64,000 nt of DNA from positions 150,406,047 through 150,470,046 of the forward strand of contig NC_030678.2 of the NCBI RefSeq assembly GCF_000004195.4, written 5' to 3'. Origin of the DNA: Xenopus tropicalis. Its lineage: Eukaryota > Chordata > Amphibia > Anura > Pipidae. Position 1 is the first letter of the stretch. Each line of letters opens with the position of its first letter. A program made the position numbers and the translations under genes. The notes under the pieces were generated by a model. That model was not told the DNA's origin and made no database searches. It worked only from the letters and a program-made list of their open reading frames with translations. Below are positions 12,167 through 23,995 of this stretch, one piece after another.

Positions 12167-12378
12167 GCTGGAGATTAGAGAAGGGAGGGGTCAGATCAAT
12201 AATGTAACTAGTCATCCCTGGGCCCGGGTGCAGGGCGTGCCGCTGGACCCCCCACCTCCCCTCTGGATGCATTTTCTCTGGAATTCTTTGCAATTGACTC
12301 TGGCACAAGCTTTTGGTGTGCCCCTAGAGGGGCCTGGGTGCAATCACACCCTCGGCATCCCCGGTAGTTCCGCCACTG
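12167..12378. mobile_element. probable hAT MITE, left end eroded
   Basis: The right end reads GGTAGTTCCGCCACTG, whose reverse complement starts CAGTGGCGGAACTACC, a common hAT-style end in lower vertebrates. The octamer GCTCAAAT occurs exactly at 12159-12166 and 12379-12386. The left terminus does not match the right one well, so it is probably mutated or deleted. The 215-residue plus frame across this and the next element is not a gene. Confidence 0.5.
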
Positions 12379-12494
12379 GCTCAAATTGTTCAGGGAGATA
12401 TGGAACTCTGGACAAATTGCCCTGTTATAAGGAGAGGGGGTGTTCAGTGTTTAAAATCCTGTTTCCATTTAGCACTTTTGTGTGCCTAAAGGCC

Positions 12495-12776
12495 CCCATA
12501 CACGGGCCGATAGAAGCTGCCGATTCGGCAGCTAATCGGCCCGTGTATGGGCAGAAACGAGTGGCCTGCCCGACCGATATCTGGCCTGAAATTGGCCAGA
12601 TTAGAAAATCCAGTCGGATCGGGGACCGCATCGGCTCGTTGATGCGGTCCCCGAACCGACTGCCCATGGCCGCAAATGTAATCCGATCGTTTGGCCCCAG
12701 GGCCAAACGATCGGATTATTTTTTTTTAAAGCCACTTGCTACCCGATATCGCCCACCCGTAGGTGGGGATATCGGG
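12495..12776. mobile_element. multi-hairpin MITE
   Basis: Five consecutive palindromes: 12495-12551 (arms CCCATACACGGGCCGAT, with a smaller hairpin at 12515-12533 inside), 12578-12600, 12611-12662 (24-nt arms, one mismatch), 12680-12717 (AATCCGATCGTTTGGCCC) and 12742-12776 (CCCGATATCGCCCACC). I recall similar hairpin chains as a repeated element in Xenopus. It has no coding capacity and I could not fix its target duplication. Confidence 0.65.
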
Positions 12777-13059
12777 ACATTAACACACATTCTATTTACT
12801 GTACTTTTTTAAGCACTTGTTTAAGGCCCTTTTAAGACATTGACAATAGTTCTAAGATAATGGGCCAGATTTAGTTCAATTAGAAAGTTATCTCATGGTT
12901 TATCATGTAAAAACTCATGGATGTGCACCCTGACCCTTAAAAAACAATCTATTGCTCCCTCAGATTCATTCCTTCTCATGGGGACCGTGACAGCAACAAA
13001 TAAAACCCTGAAATGAACCGAGGCGAGGCAGTGCTCAATGCTAGCGATCTCTCTCTGCA
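12777..13059. other. non-coding, degenerate repeat fragment
   Basis: The part near 12861-12925 (AGTTATCTCATGGTTTATCA) resembles a degenerate frog repeat that I remember. Otherwise nothing is recognised. Confidence 0.3.
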
Positions 13060-13720
13060 TTTTGATCATTCCATTCTACAGTTGCTTTGATTTTATCTCA
13101 ATACTAAATGCTTGCTAGTTATGCAGCAAAATCACATTCACGCATAAAAGCAAAATATCTTGCAGCCCATCATGTCTTATTTTGATAACTGTGGGCCTGA
13201 CATTTTACTGTCCCTTAACTGGCTTTAACGGTGCCAAAGCTTGTCAGTGCGTCAACAGAGGCCGCGGTCATTTTTACTTCTTTGTTTTTAAAAAGGGACA
13301 CTTTAAAGGAAGCCCTATTTTCCAAATTGAAAGCCTTATTACATAACAAGAGTGATAAAGGGAAGTGTATTTGCGTAATTTTCTCTGGAAAAAAAAATGT
13401 CAGCGTTGATAAATGTAATGATTATAGCTGCGTCGTTGCATGCATAAATAATAAGCCACAACAAGCTCAGTGCTTTAGCAGTTAAATAGGACTCTTGTGT
13501 CTCCGCCGCTGCTGATTAGGTAGCACTGTACACACAATTATTCAGCCGCAGTGGTGCTCATTTATAACCCAGCTTTTAATACTGACACTAACGCATCACT
13601 CCGGTCGGCAAAAATGATGTGATCCTCTGGTTGGATGTGATTAACGGCTCCGCACACAAACTGCCCTTTGAGGTTGGTTCATAAACAAGCCCCATTGAAT
13701 CCAACTCACTCTATAGAGCA
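13060..13720. promoter_or_regulatory. candidate conserved noncoding element
   Basis: A repeat-free block that keeps several CpG dinucleotides and has homeodomain/PBX-like cores (for example AATGATTATAGCTGCG near 13416 and CACAATTATTCAGCC near 13534). There is no open frame with splice sites. The texture is like that of developmental enhancers conserved among vertebrates. This is only a composition argument; no alignment was possible. Confidence 0.25.
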
Positions 13721-16484
13721 TGCAACCTCAGGCAAACCCTATGCAAAAGCTGGAATTCAATTGGCTGCTGTAAAGGGTTAGAACATAAATAAATAGAAAT
13801 GCTCTGTATGCATTTAGACATAATCTTCACTTTGTATCTTAGTAAAAGAAATACTCTCTCTCTTTATATTGTTTCTAAATATGAATAAAAGATGTCTGCT
13901 GTTGGGGGGAAGATAAATTCTGTGATAAAAAATCACAACTTTTGGTCCAGAGAAAACACTTTAACAAGTAAAGAATTAGAATAAAGGTTTATCTGTGCAA
14001 AATAATAAACATGCTTGATAGCACTGAGAGACCAAGTTTGTCGGTACCCTTTCCCATTGCGCAGAGGCTAAGCGCTTTGGATGTACGCAATAAATCCTAC
14101 CAATCACAATCAGGGCATGGCGCCTATACGCAGAGACCGAGGAAGTGAATTAGCCAGCAAAATGATCACATGACATGCACCTCATAAATCATGCAGGTCA
14201 CTCACATTTCCTTTTCATAATTGCACCATCTGACATGGCTGTTGAATATGGAATTCTTTATGGCGATGGCTAAAAACCAACTATTAGAGATGAGCTAATC
14301 CGTCCCGTTTCACAGAAAAATCCATGAAACTGCTAAAAAAATATGTGAAATGCAATTAAATTATGAATTAAAATGCATTTAAATTAATTATTTGCTTTCC
14401 ACTCCATTTTGTGTCATTTTATGGACACTGTTATTAGGGCAAGTTTTGTACCACCCCAAAATTTTGTGTATGTGCCAGAATGGGGGACCTGATGCTCATG
14501 CACAGGCTACACAACAATACACCCTGAGGAGGAGGGGTGTGAGGATTGCAGTGACATCTAGGAAGTGCAGAATGGAAAGTGAAAGCAATTGCCTACTCTG
14601 TCTCTATGCCTGATGCAGCTCAGATTTCTAAATTAGTTTACAACATGTATGGATGAACTTTTATTATACAGTTTTTACATGTGGATGATCCCCCTATTAA
14701 AGGGGCTCATGGAGATCTATAACTAAGATCCCAGTTCTATAAAAAAATTGCATGAAGTGGCCAGTGTGATGCAATTCCCATAACAGGCAATGAAATCGAT
14801 TTATGGCATTTTGATACCTAAAAATACACTGAGCTCCATGACTCTGCAGGGCTGCTTTAAGGTACCAGTGGGCCCAGGGCAAACCTCTCATCGGTGATCC
14901 CACCAAAGCCCCAAGATATTTGTTACAGAGCTACCTTCAAGCAGGTAAAATTGAATATAATAAGACATGCAATGAAGAAATGGTCTGTGCACGCTGAAGC
15001 TGCTGCGGCAGGATAAACCATAATCACAAAATGGGGACACCGGGTACAGTTGGGAGACCGCTCATATTATTGACGTTATTCAAATGTATTAAATTTAACA
15101 TTGTATTTGAATACATGTTACTAAGGGATCTTCCTAATAAGCAGCTGATATATTGTGTTGACATTTTGGATCTGTGTCCACTGTGACAAAGACTGTGTTA
15201 GAAAAACTGCAAAAAACCCAGTCCGCTTAGATATAGAGAACTTCACACCCCTTCTAGCACAAATGTGGTTCTAGCCTTTTCAGATTATCAATTTTTTTTA
15301 TACCTTTACACACTGTTTTCAGGCACAAATATGAAAATGTTGCTGATAGTATTAGGCCAGTAAACGTGACTGCGGGAATGCATTATTTCTGATTCTGCCT
15401 CTGACTTTGGCCCTTTATTAAGAAAAGGAATTTATATTACTGTGCTTTAACTATGGCCTTTGTCATCTTAGATTGTGCTCATTTGGTATCCTAATGTAGA
15501 TTCCATAATGCAGATATCTAGTGCTGATCTTAAATGTCCCCTAATGCCTTCTTCTTGTCAGTTAAGTGCTATACTTCATATTAGAATTTAGTAAATGGGT
15601 TCCTACTCCTGCTTTCTATATCACTTTATAATCCTCCGCGTGCTCTCCGCTCGTACAATGCTTGTTTCTTTACTTATCAGCTCATAAATGCAATCCTATA
15701 GCTGCTTGGAAAAGAAGCAGAGCCTGGGTATAGCATGAATGGACTGAGAGAAATGCAAGAACATAGTAATAGCTGACTTATTAATAAAGGACCTCTCTTA
15801 TTATCTTAATAACATGGGGACTTGCTCAGTAGAGTGGTCAATTATTTTTTAATTTTATTTTAAGACATCAAATATACAGCAGGATCTCTTACGCAGCAAT
15901 ATTCTGTAGATCTCTCAATCTCCCAAAATCATATCCAGAAAAATTGCAGCCAGACCTTTCTGACTCAATCAACATTTATGTTATGTTATATCATGTTATA
16001 ATTTTAATAATGTTATCATTATTTATGTTATTTATGCTCTTTCTCCAAGCCTGGTCTAATCCAGGGCTTTATATTGAGCTTGGGCATTAGAAAGGACACA
16101 TTAACTCTGGTGGTCATCCAACCTGCTTGATGAATAAGTATAATTCATTTTTCTCCTTTATTGGTCATCTCCTGGCAGCATAGTAAAAAAACACAGGTAA
16201 TACTGAAGTAATAAAAAGGTATGGGTTGGAGAGACAAAAACCAAGACTAATGTATGATGAAGGGTGTATATATAGGATAAATAAACTACCCACATTGTGC
16301 TGCTGAAGCAGACAACATATCTCATTAATATTGTCTTATGCCCAAGTAACTGCTCTTCAGATCAGTTTAGTAGAAATGCCTCCATTGTTGAAGATACAGT
16401 GATACTCCTGGATGAATGTGCCTTTACCCCTTTAGGTTATGATCTACACTGCTCTGAGTAAGCCCTTAAAATAGCCTTGAACAT
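13721..16484. other. non-coding, one decayed repeat
   Basis: At about 14283-14340 there is a decayed relative of the family whose end reads GATGAGCGAA, here GATGAGCTAATCCGTCCCG. The rest holds no exon, RNA gene or transposon end that I can support. Confidence 0.4.
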
Positions 16485-16487
16485 CTA

Positions 16488-17397
16488 AGGGCACATTTAC
16501 TAATCCACAAATCCGAATGGGAAAAATTCAGATTGGAAACGAACATTTTGCGACTTTTTCGTCGCCGTTACAACTTTTTCGTAAATTGACGCGACTTTTT
16601 TGTGGCCATTACGACTTGCGCGAATTGTCGCGACTTTTTCGTAGCCGTTACGATTTGCTCGTATATTGTCGCGACTTTTTCGTATTGAGCGCTCGTAAAC
16701 GGCGGGCAAAACTTTCAGACTTTGCATGATTTTGGAAGCCTCCCATAGGAATCAATGGCACTCTGCAGCTCCAACCTGGCCCAAGGAAAGTCTCCCATAG
16801 GGCTCAATGGCACTCTGCAGCTCCAACCTGGCCCAAGGAAAGTCTCCCATAGGGCTCAATGGCACTCTGCAGCTCCAACCTGGCCCAAGGAAAGTCTCCC
16901 ATAGGGCTCAATGGCACTCTGCAGCTCCAACCCGGCCCAAGGAAAGTCTCCCATAGGGCTCAATGGCACTCTGCAGCTCCAACCTGGCCCAAGGAAAGTC
17001 TCCCATAGGGCTCAATGGCACTCTGCAGCTCCAACCCGGCCCAAGGAAAGTCTCCCATAGGGCTCAATGGCACTCTGCAGCTCCAACCCGGCCCAAGGAA
17101 AGTCTCCCATAGGGCTCAATGGCACTCTGCAGCTCCAAGCTGGCCCAAGGAAAGTCACGATACTGAAGCTTGAATGAATCCGAAACTTTCGTACTCGGCG
17201 CGACGGCTACGAAAAAGTTGCGACGATTCGCGCAAGTCGTAATGCTCCGAAAAAGTCGCGACAATTTACAAAAAAGTCGTAACGGCTACGAAAAAGCCGC
17301 GACAATTTACGAAAAAAAAAATCGCAAAATACCGATCATTACGAAAAAAACGCATTCGGACACTTTTCGGACATTCGTGGATTAGTAAATGTGCCCC
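16488..17397. mobile_element. Harbinger-type non-autonomous element
   Basis: 910 bp with inverted termini AGGGCACATTTACTAATCC and (reverse complement of the right end) GGGGCACATTTACTAATCC. A 3-bp duplication CTA is at 16485-16487 and 17398-17400, as expected for PIF/Harbinger. Subterminal regions are rich in CGACTTTTTCGT motifs on one side and their complement on the other, which are likely protein-binding repeats. The centre is a 52-bp minisatellite. No transposase or MYB-like frame. Confidence 0.8.
16741..17157. repeat. 52-bp minisatellite inside the Harbinger element
   Basis: About eight head-to-tail copies of a 52-bp unit (GCCCAAGGAAAGTCTCCCAT, then AGGGCTCAATGGCACTC and TGCAGCTCCAACC), almost identical except for T/C at the CCTGG/CCCGG position. 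The first and last units differ slightly, so the array probably expanded from the element's own centre. Confidence 0.9.
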
Positions 17398-17400
17398 CTA

Positions 17401-18806
17401 GAGTAGGTTTTGATCCTCCTTTCCTTTTCTTCATTCTCTAGGGATAACAAAAAGCAACTGCAGTTTTCTAACTGTATCTATATGCTGCAAGACGTCTTTT
17501 GACATCCAGCAGATTTACTCCACCTTCTATTCAAAAGGCTGGTAAAACAATGAGCTCAGTGATATAGAATTTAGGGATACAATTAAGACAGATTTTCTCA
17601 TAGGACTTTCTCCTCTTGAAAGTGTGTAAATGGCTTTTCCACAGACAAATCCTGTCCACATCAGCCACTGTCCTGGCTGATGTTAGAGCTACCAAGAACT
17701 TTTCAAAGCCATAGTGTGATTTGTTCAGTGGACATAAATTGCTCAGAAGACAGTGCTTGTAATAACAATGGTAATTCCCAAGGCAGAGAGAAATTCTTGG
17801 TTTGCATTTTGTTTGAGACCACTTTAAAAAAGGTGTTTTAGTTTAGCTCTTCTGTCCATTCTTCGTCTAAGATAGCTGCACATCTTGATGCTTAAATCTT
17901 GAGTGAAGGTTGTTTTAGAAAATCAAGTACATTGGTAGTTTATAACCTTGAGGAGAGTATACCATTTTTTCTCTAGCACCTACTTGCCACTAAATACACT
18001 GGGGGACCCCAATACCTTGTCCCTTAGGGACATATCTGAACTCAGTTTAATCTAAATCATATACTAATTAGAATTTGATACTGTGTATATACATATTTTG
18101 TAAATGGCTCCCTAAGCTCAGGGGAGCTACTGGGGCACCTTTGGAGGCACAGAACACAAAGCAAGTTCAGTTGCTCTGAAATGAACAAACGGATGCCATT
18201 CAAAGGTTCTTGCATGCAAACATGTTACTTGTAGCTACCTCCACCCTTACGGGTTCCCACAGTGGTCATGCAATGAGGCTGCAGCATTAGTTAATAATAC
18301 TCCATCAGCAAGAGAACTGAACTAATCACAGGGAAATTTCTGGAAAACAACCCTGGCCACAAAAGGCAGATTCTTATGTCATCAGACCACCAAGCAACCC
18401 TCTCACACAAATCCTGAAATGACTATTCTGTATGGCATTATTGCCCAATTTGGGGTTTTCCAATTATCAAAGCTGTCAGACTTAAAACCACAATTAAAGC
18501 TTAAATTTGCTGACAAACCTAATTTTTCAGGTTTGTGTTTCCACTTGCAGGGGGTTTCTGAAAATAAATAGTGAACAGAAAATGTAATTTTAGCTTAACA
18601 AAATAGATGCCATTTGTTGTAAATACGGTCATGCAATAAAAAATTCAAGAAAACATGAATTTTAATTCAACTTTTAATAAGTGTGAATGCATGTGTAAGT
18701 GGGTACAAGGGAGTTTTATAAATATATTATTACATACATTTAATATGTAGTTTTATTACTAAATTACACTGCGTTCATTGCAAATAATGTACTTAACCAT
18801 TAAAAA
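17401..18806. other. non-coding stretch, nothing recognised
   Basis: AT-rich, with no exon or element end that I can support. Confidence 0.35.
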
Positions 18807-19069
18807 CCAGGCATTATTTCCCCCAATTTTTACGTGAGTGCCTGATTTCCACGCTCTTATATATATATATATATATAGTAGAAAGAGTGCCGCACACACA
18901 GGGACTTGATACAAAAGAAAAAGTGGTTTTATTGAAAAAAATTTTTCAATAAAACCACTTTTTCTTTTGTATCAAGTCCCTGTGTGTGCGGCACTCTTTC
19001 TACTATATTTTTGTTTTTTGACCTGCACCAAGGGCATTTGGACTTGTATAGGGTGTGCTCCTCCCTGTA

Positions 19070-19136
<67 letters not shown>

Positions 19137-19401
19137 CCAAAACAAAAATCGGCACTCACCGCATCAGCATCTCACGCCGGGTGCTAATCACAAATAAAGA
19201 GAACATTCACAAAAAAGCACTCACGGCTTCAAAATGTAGAAAAACGATTTTAGATTTATTAAATCATCGCATCAACGCGTTTCGATCCAGACGATCCTGA
19301 TGACGATCCTGTCTGGATCGAAACGCGTTGATGCGATGATTTAATAAATCTAAAATCGTTTTTCTACATTTTGAAGCCGTGAGTGCTTTTTTGTGAATGT
19401 G

Positions 19402-19434
<33 letters not shown>

Positions 19435-19483
19435 AGCGTGGAAATCAGGCACTCACGTAAAAATTGGGGGAAATAATGCCTGG
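18807..19483. repeat. nested foldback region with (TA)n
   Basis: Outer arms 18807-18859 and 19431-19483 are inverted copies of each other. Between them lie two further palindromes: 18877-19004 (64-nt arms, mismatch only at the centre) and 19203-19400 (90-nt arms, 18-nt loop at 19293-19310). (TA)n tracts at about 18860-18876, 19071-19133 and 19405-19431 separate them. The inner arms carry CGCGTTTCGATCC, resembling the ACGTTTCG motif of other foldbacks in this window. Open frames here are (TA)n artefacts. Confidence 0.85.
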
Positions 19484-19496
19484 GTGCAGGATATCA

Positions 19497-19625
19497 AAGC
19501 ATAGGTATAGTATGTATAAATTCCGCACTCACAGGACTTATGAAAACAAAAATATTTATTGGCAAAGGACTAACGTTTCGGCTGACACAGCAGCCTTTCT
19601 CAAAGTGAGTGTGCAACAAACAAAT
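19497..19625. repeat. single-arm relative of the ACGTTTCG foldback family
   Basis: Contains TTTATTGGCAAAGGACTAAC followed by GTTTCGGCTGACACAGCAG and CCTTTCTCAAAG, the same order of motifs (TTTATTG, ACGTTTCGG, a small hairpin, CCTTTCTCAA) as the palindrome at 52.6 kb. It directly adjoins the nested foldback region. Confidence 0.5.
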
Positions 19626-19674
19626 CCCCCAATAAACCCAACAATGGCGCCAAAACCAGTATGACATCATCAAC

Positions 19675-20050
19675 AAGTGGTTACACAGTTACATAGGGTT
19701 GACCAGAGTCCATCAAGTTAAACCATTCCAAGTAAACCCAGCACCCACAAACCTATACTTACCTATCTATACACTCACTTATGTAAACCATATATACCAA
19801 CATCAATACTAACTGTAGATATTAGTATCACAATAGCCTTGGATACTATGCTTGTTCAAGAACTCATCCAGGCTTCTCTTATAGGCATTAACAGAATCAC
19901 AACATCACTAGGAAGGGCATTCCCCAACCTCACTGCCCTCACCTTGAAACCCCCCCCTGCTTTAAATGAAAGTTCCAAAGGGGTGGCCTCCGGTGCGCTG
20001 ATCATTTTTATGGTAAAAAAGAATACCCTCTCTTTTTGTATTCACACCTG
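19675..20050 (-). mobile_element. CR1-like LINE 3' region
   Basis: The segment TTACATAGGGTTGACCAGAG followed by TCCATCAAGTT is the reverse complement of the 3' untranslated end typical of frog CR1 elements. The remainder (short stretches such as CATCACTAGGAAGGGCATT) fits a decayed CR1 tail. No reading frame survives. Confidence 0.5.
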
Positions 20051-20084
20051 CCCATTACCATGCACTGACCTGCCAGTAAGCTGA

Positions 20085-20610
20085 AAAGATGGCTGCCTGT
20101 TAAGCAAAGGATAGCATACAAAATCCTTCTGCTAACATTCAGAGCCCTTCACTCCTCACTACTTTTCTTCACTGGTCTTCCTGCAAGTTCCTGGTGTCTC
20201 CTCGGCTTCTCTTTTAGAGATCCCGTCTTTTTACACCATCCACACCCACTGCGCTCTCTCTTGTCTTAAACCTTTCTATCTCACTGCTCCTTACCTCTGG
20301 AACTCTATCCCTGAATCCCTGCATAGGGAACCTCAGATGTTACCTTCTGGAGCACTAAAACATTATTTTGCCTAGTCCTGCGCTTAAGGGCAAATGCCCA
20401 TATCTGGTGCACTCTTACCTTCCAATTTGTGCCTGTATGTTACCCAACCACTTAGATTGTAAGCTCTACAGGACAGGGACCTCCTTCCTACTGTGTCTCA
20501 TACCACATGACACTTAATCTCTGTAAGATTGTACAGTGATGCGTATCCTTGTAGTGCTTTATAAATACATTTATTCATTCATACATACATACATACATAC
20601 ATACATACAT
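20085..20610 (+). mobile_element. non-LTR retrotransposon 3' end with tetranucleotide tail
   Basis: Plus-strand translation of about 20091-20150 gives WLPVKQRIAYKILLLTFRAL, the conserved C-terminal reverse transcriptase block of L2/Rex-like LINEs. A LWNSIPESL-type motif follows near 20300. Then comes a 3' untranslated part (TTAGATTGTAAGCTCTACAG, GACAGGGACC) and a (CATA)n tail at about 20577-20610. The element is 5'-truncated and no longer coding. Confidence 0.75.
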
Positions 20611-23166
20611 GTTGAGTTTCCTGTCCATTCTAGGGGAGAGTGGTGTGTAGTTTGGCTATTGTATATACTTCTCAATCACCCTCTTACATGCAGAACTGAA
20701 GAGTTTGCTTGTATTCTGTAAGAAGATAAATGGTAATGCTGACACATGAGGTAATTTACAAAGTGCAGGGAGGGGTGCAAAGTTCAGGACAATGGGGCAA
20801 ACCGGAATTTTTTTGCACATTTGCATGCTGTCCTTTAGTGTTCTGAATTTCTACAGACTTCTGTCCTCTAAAATAGAAGCCATCGACATGCATCTACCCT
20901 ATGAAGAACAATTTTGCACCCCTTAGTGCCAGCACCTGTGCCTCTGGGTCATGGTAAATGCCCCATGGAGTGTTAAAATGCCAAGTACAAAACCTTAAGC
21001 AGTTGATGCTGCTTACTGTAAAATGCAGGTAGAAATATAAGGGTTAAACAGCCAGTAAGCACATTCCTCATAAAAGGAAACAGGGGAAACAGAACAATAG
21101 GCCAGGATGGATGACGCATGAAGTGAGAAAGGAAATGAATGTGAAGACAGAGGCCCACAGACATTGAATGAACATAATACTACAAGGATACTGCAACAGG
21201 GAATATCGCCTATAAGAAATGTGAGGCGGAGGACGAGGGTCCAGAGACAAACACAGATCAGCTGCTTCCACAGAGATATCTCATTGTGCCACTAGATAGT
21301 AAAGGCAGGAGCGCCAAACAAAAATGACAAGTGAAATGGATGATTGAGGGTTTTGTTAATAGCCTCGCTGTGTGAGGGACGCCAGGCCTGAACCTGAGGA
21401 AATGCTCTTTGGCCGCTTGTAGGAAGCAGCACTTATGCAAAGTATTTATCTGAGCTACTGTACAGTACAGAATGGGTGAGGACAAAATGGGTCAGGACAG
21501 AATGGGTCAACAGGATTTTTCATAAACAGTTAAGGTGATAAACCAAGTGAGTGGGTTTTTTTTGCCATTTATAAATCAATATTATTGGTCAGGTATTTTA
21601 GTGCAGAGAGAGGATGTTGGGAGGGAGGTAACAGGAGGTGGGAGGATAGAAAAAACATGGGGAAAAACTGACATAGAAACAGGAAGGTTACAGAATGGAG
21701 AGCAGCAGTTGTGTACATAAGGACTTGGCAGGAGAAGAGAAAAAAAGGGGAGAAGCCAAAAATCAAAGCCATAAAGCAATTCTCATTTTGAACATTAAGG
21801 TTAGCAAACCCAAACATGACACATGATTGTTGAGATATTAGTGCAATTTGGCTAAACATATAGATGGCCAGATTGTACTGATCCAATGGATTGGCTCATA
21901 GGCCAATTAGTCAGATCAATAGGCATAAGTAAGGAAGGACTGGCCAGTACAGTTTCAGGTAGTTTTGCTGTGTTTGACCAGGGGCAATACTGTCTGGCAG
22001 TATTTAGTTGTCATTTACAACAGTGCAGTGTGCAAAGTGCAATTTTAGATGTAAATTTTTTTTACTCACAATGCAATTTATATCCCATAATTCCAGCCTG
22101 GAGTTAGGAATTCAGTTGCACAAGTGGGCAGTATTAAATCAGATGCAAGTTACAGATACCATTTTCAGAGTAGGGATTGTGTCACTTCATGATGAATGCC
22201 ATTTACTTTTGGGTACTACTGTGATTTCCCTATCCCATATGAAGAGCTGCACATGCAAGACCCATTGCAAAACCTAACTGTACAGGCAATCTGACCAATT
22301 TGATTGAGGGGTTACAGAAAGAGATTGGTGTCACTGATATATGGAAAAGGGAAGGCCCTTGCAGGAGAAATATATCATCAATGGATGAAATTTAGAGGAG
22401 TATGAAGGGTGCTTTTATAGTTTGAAAATAAGAATAGAAATGGAAGAGAGTAAAAGGGAAATGTACAGATGTAGAATTTTTTTCCGGTTTCAAATGGTGC
22501 CCCTTAGCCAAGTGGGGGCCATAAAAATCTTTTGGAGGACAACATCTGGTCTGCGGATCTCCATTTGTATAGTCCTGCTTTAGACCATCTCCTCCAAGAG
22601 GCAGTGCCTTGAGAAACCCTAGTGGAGGTTCTGAGAGAGACCTGTGGAGAAGTAACACATTCCCTGCCCCGCATACAAATAACTCTGTTTTCCTTTTGCT
22701 TCTGCATCATGCTGGCAACATTCCAAAGACTGACAATGTCAGATTCAGCCCTGAATAGGAATCTCGCTTCCTCAATGTCCATGTTGTCGTGACTGCAAGA
22801 AGAGAAGCCAGTCTCATAGCAAACATCAATTAGTGAGCTATTGATATGCAGGAAGCCAAATACCTAGACTGCGTTATTCACAAGGGCATAATAAAACCAC
22901 AAATAAACAGTGCTTAGGGCTTTCTAGAAGTGGCCATATCCAGCAGTGCTGTCAGCTATTAGTAGATTTACAGCAATTACAGTAAAAAACACTATGCTGA
23001 ACGCCTGTCTGTCTCATATATCCTGCTTCCGATGTGCTTCTGCAAACATTACAAAACACAGCTTCATATTCTAACAGGTAGTAGTCTAACAATGTGTCCC
23101 CCCTAATCAGAGGAAATATATATCATAAGCCAATGATAACATTATTGTAATCACTGGGTAAAAGTC
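20611..23166. other. non-coding stretch, nothing recognised
   Basis: No exon, RNA gene or complete transposon recognised. Short open frames on both strands (for example at 21.0-21.9 kb) overlap each other and show no family resemblance. Confidence 0.35.
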
Positions 23167-23319
23167 AGCTACTAGTAGCAGCTACTAAACACCAGAAAAT
23201 ACCCTGCCATAGACAATACTGAGAATTGCCTCTGCTAAAACACACTTAGAGACAATTATCAGTAAATGATCAGCATTGTCTATTTTAGTAGCCATGACAA
23301 GTAGCCGCTACTAGTAGCT
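23167..23319. repeat. short foldback repeat
   Basis: Ends AGCTACTAGTAGCAGCTACT (23167-23186) and AGTAGCCGCTACTAGTAGCT (23300-23319) are inverted repeats with one mismatch. Inner segments around ATAGACAAT and ATTGTCTAT also pair. It is probably a small MITE of 153 bp. Confidence 0.6.
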
Positions 23320-23825
23320 CCATGTGTCTTCACCCTCATTGTTCCCCTGATTAAAATTATGATGATCTGGCATTTATTTTAAGAGAGTAGGGACTTGTGC
23401 ATAGTAATTAGTTGAAATCTTGGCCAGATATTCAGTGTTATTGTGACCTATGAATGAAGAAAGTGGTAAGATGTGTTACCTTAAGGTGCATGGCTTTTAA
23501 AAATAAGTTGAAGGTGGGGGGTAACATACAGTTAGACTAATCCTTACCCTAAAATTATTTTAAAAAGTTAAGCAGCCTAAAATAATTAGGCTAAATGAAA
23601 ACATAAAGCTATATATGGTCTGCAGCCTTTACATCATGTAATTTAACACTTAAGAAAGCACATGTTGGGAACAGAGGGTTCATTTCCCCCCACTGCTCCT
23701 ATACTGAGAAGCCATCAGTATTTCATACATACATACCTGTACATAAATTTCACTCCATTAAGGAGACATAGGGGGCTGGATACAAACACCACTGGCGATG
23801 TTGCCTGTAGTAACAACATCTTTAC

Positions 23826-23995
23826 TTTTGTTTTCTGGCTTGTAGCTGTCAACCAGGGAGGAAGTTTTTTTTTTTTTTAGGCCTGAATTCCTCTTCACAC
23901 TAAATGATAACATGAAATAAGGTCTCAAAATGGGTTTGGTTGATTGCTCTGCATTCTACCCAGGCATCACCCACCTATGTGTATGGACCACAGAT
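23826..23995. repeat. diverged fragment of the tandem unit
   Basis: This stretch (CTTTTGTTTTCTGG, CAACCAGGGAGG, AGGCCTGAATTCCTCTTCAC, CCAGGCATCACCCACCTATG) is homologous to 34346-34636 and 44519-44809. It is clearly more diverged, with a missing internal block and several substitutions. It appears to be the remains of an older copy of the unit to the left of copy 1. Confidence 0.7.

Noticed and set aside
12165..12812. 215-residue plus-strand frame
   Set aside because: It crosses two unrelated MITEs, and its amino acid sequence mirrors their palindromes.
18929..19197. Tyr/Ile alternating frames resembling membrane proteins
   Set aside because: Artefacts of (TA)n. The same holds for the frames at 32907-33535 and 52275-52632.
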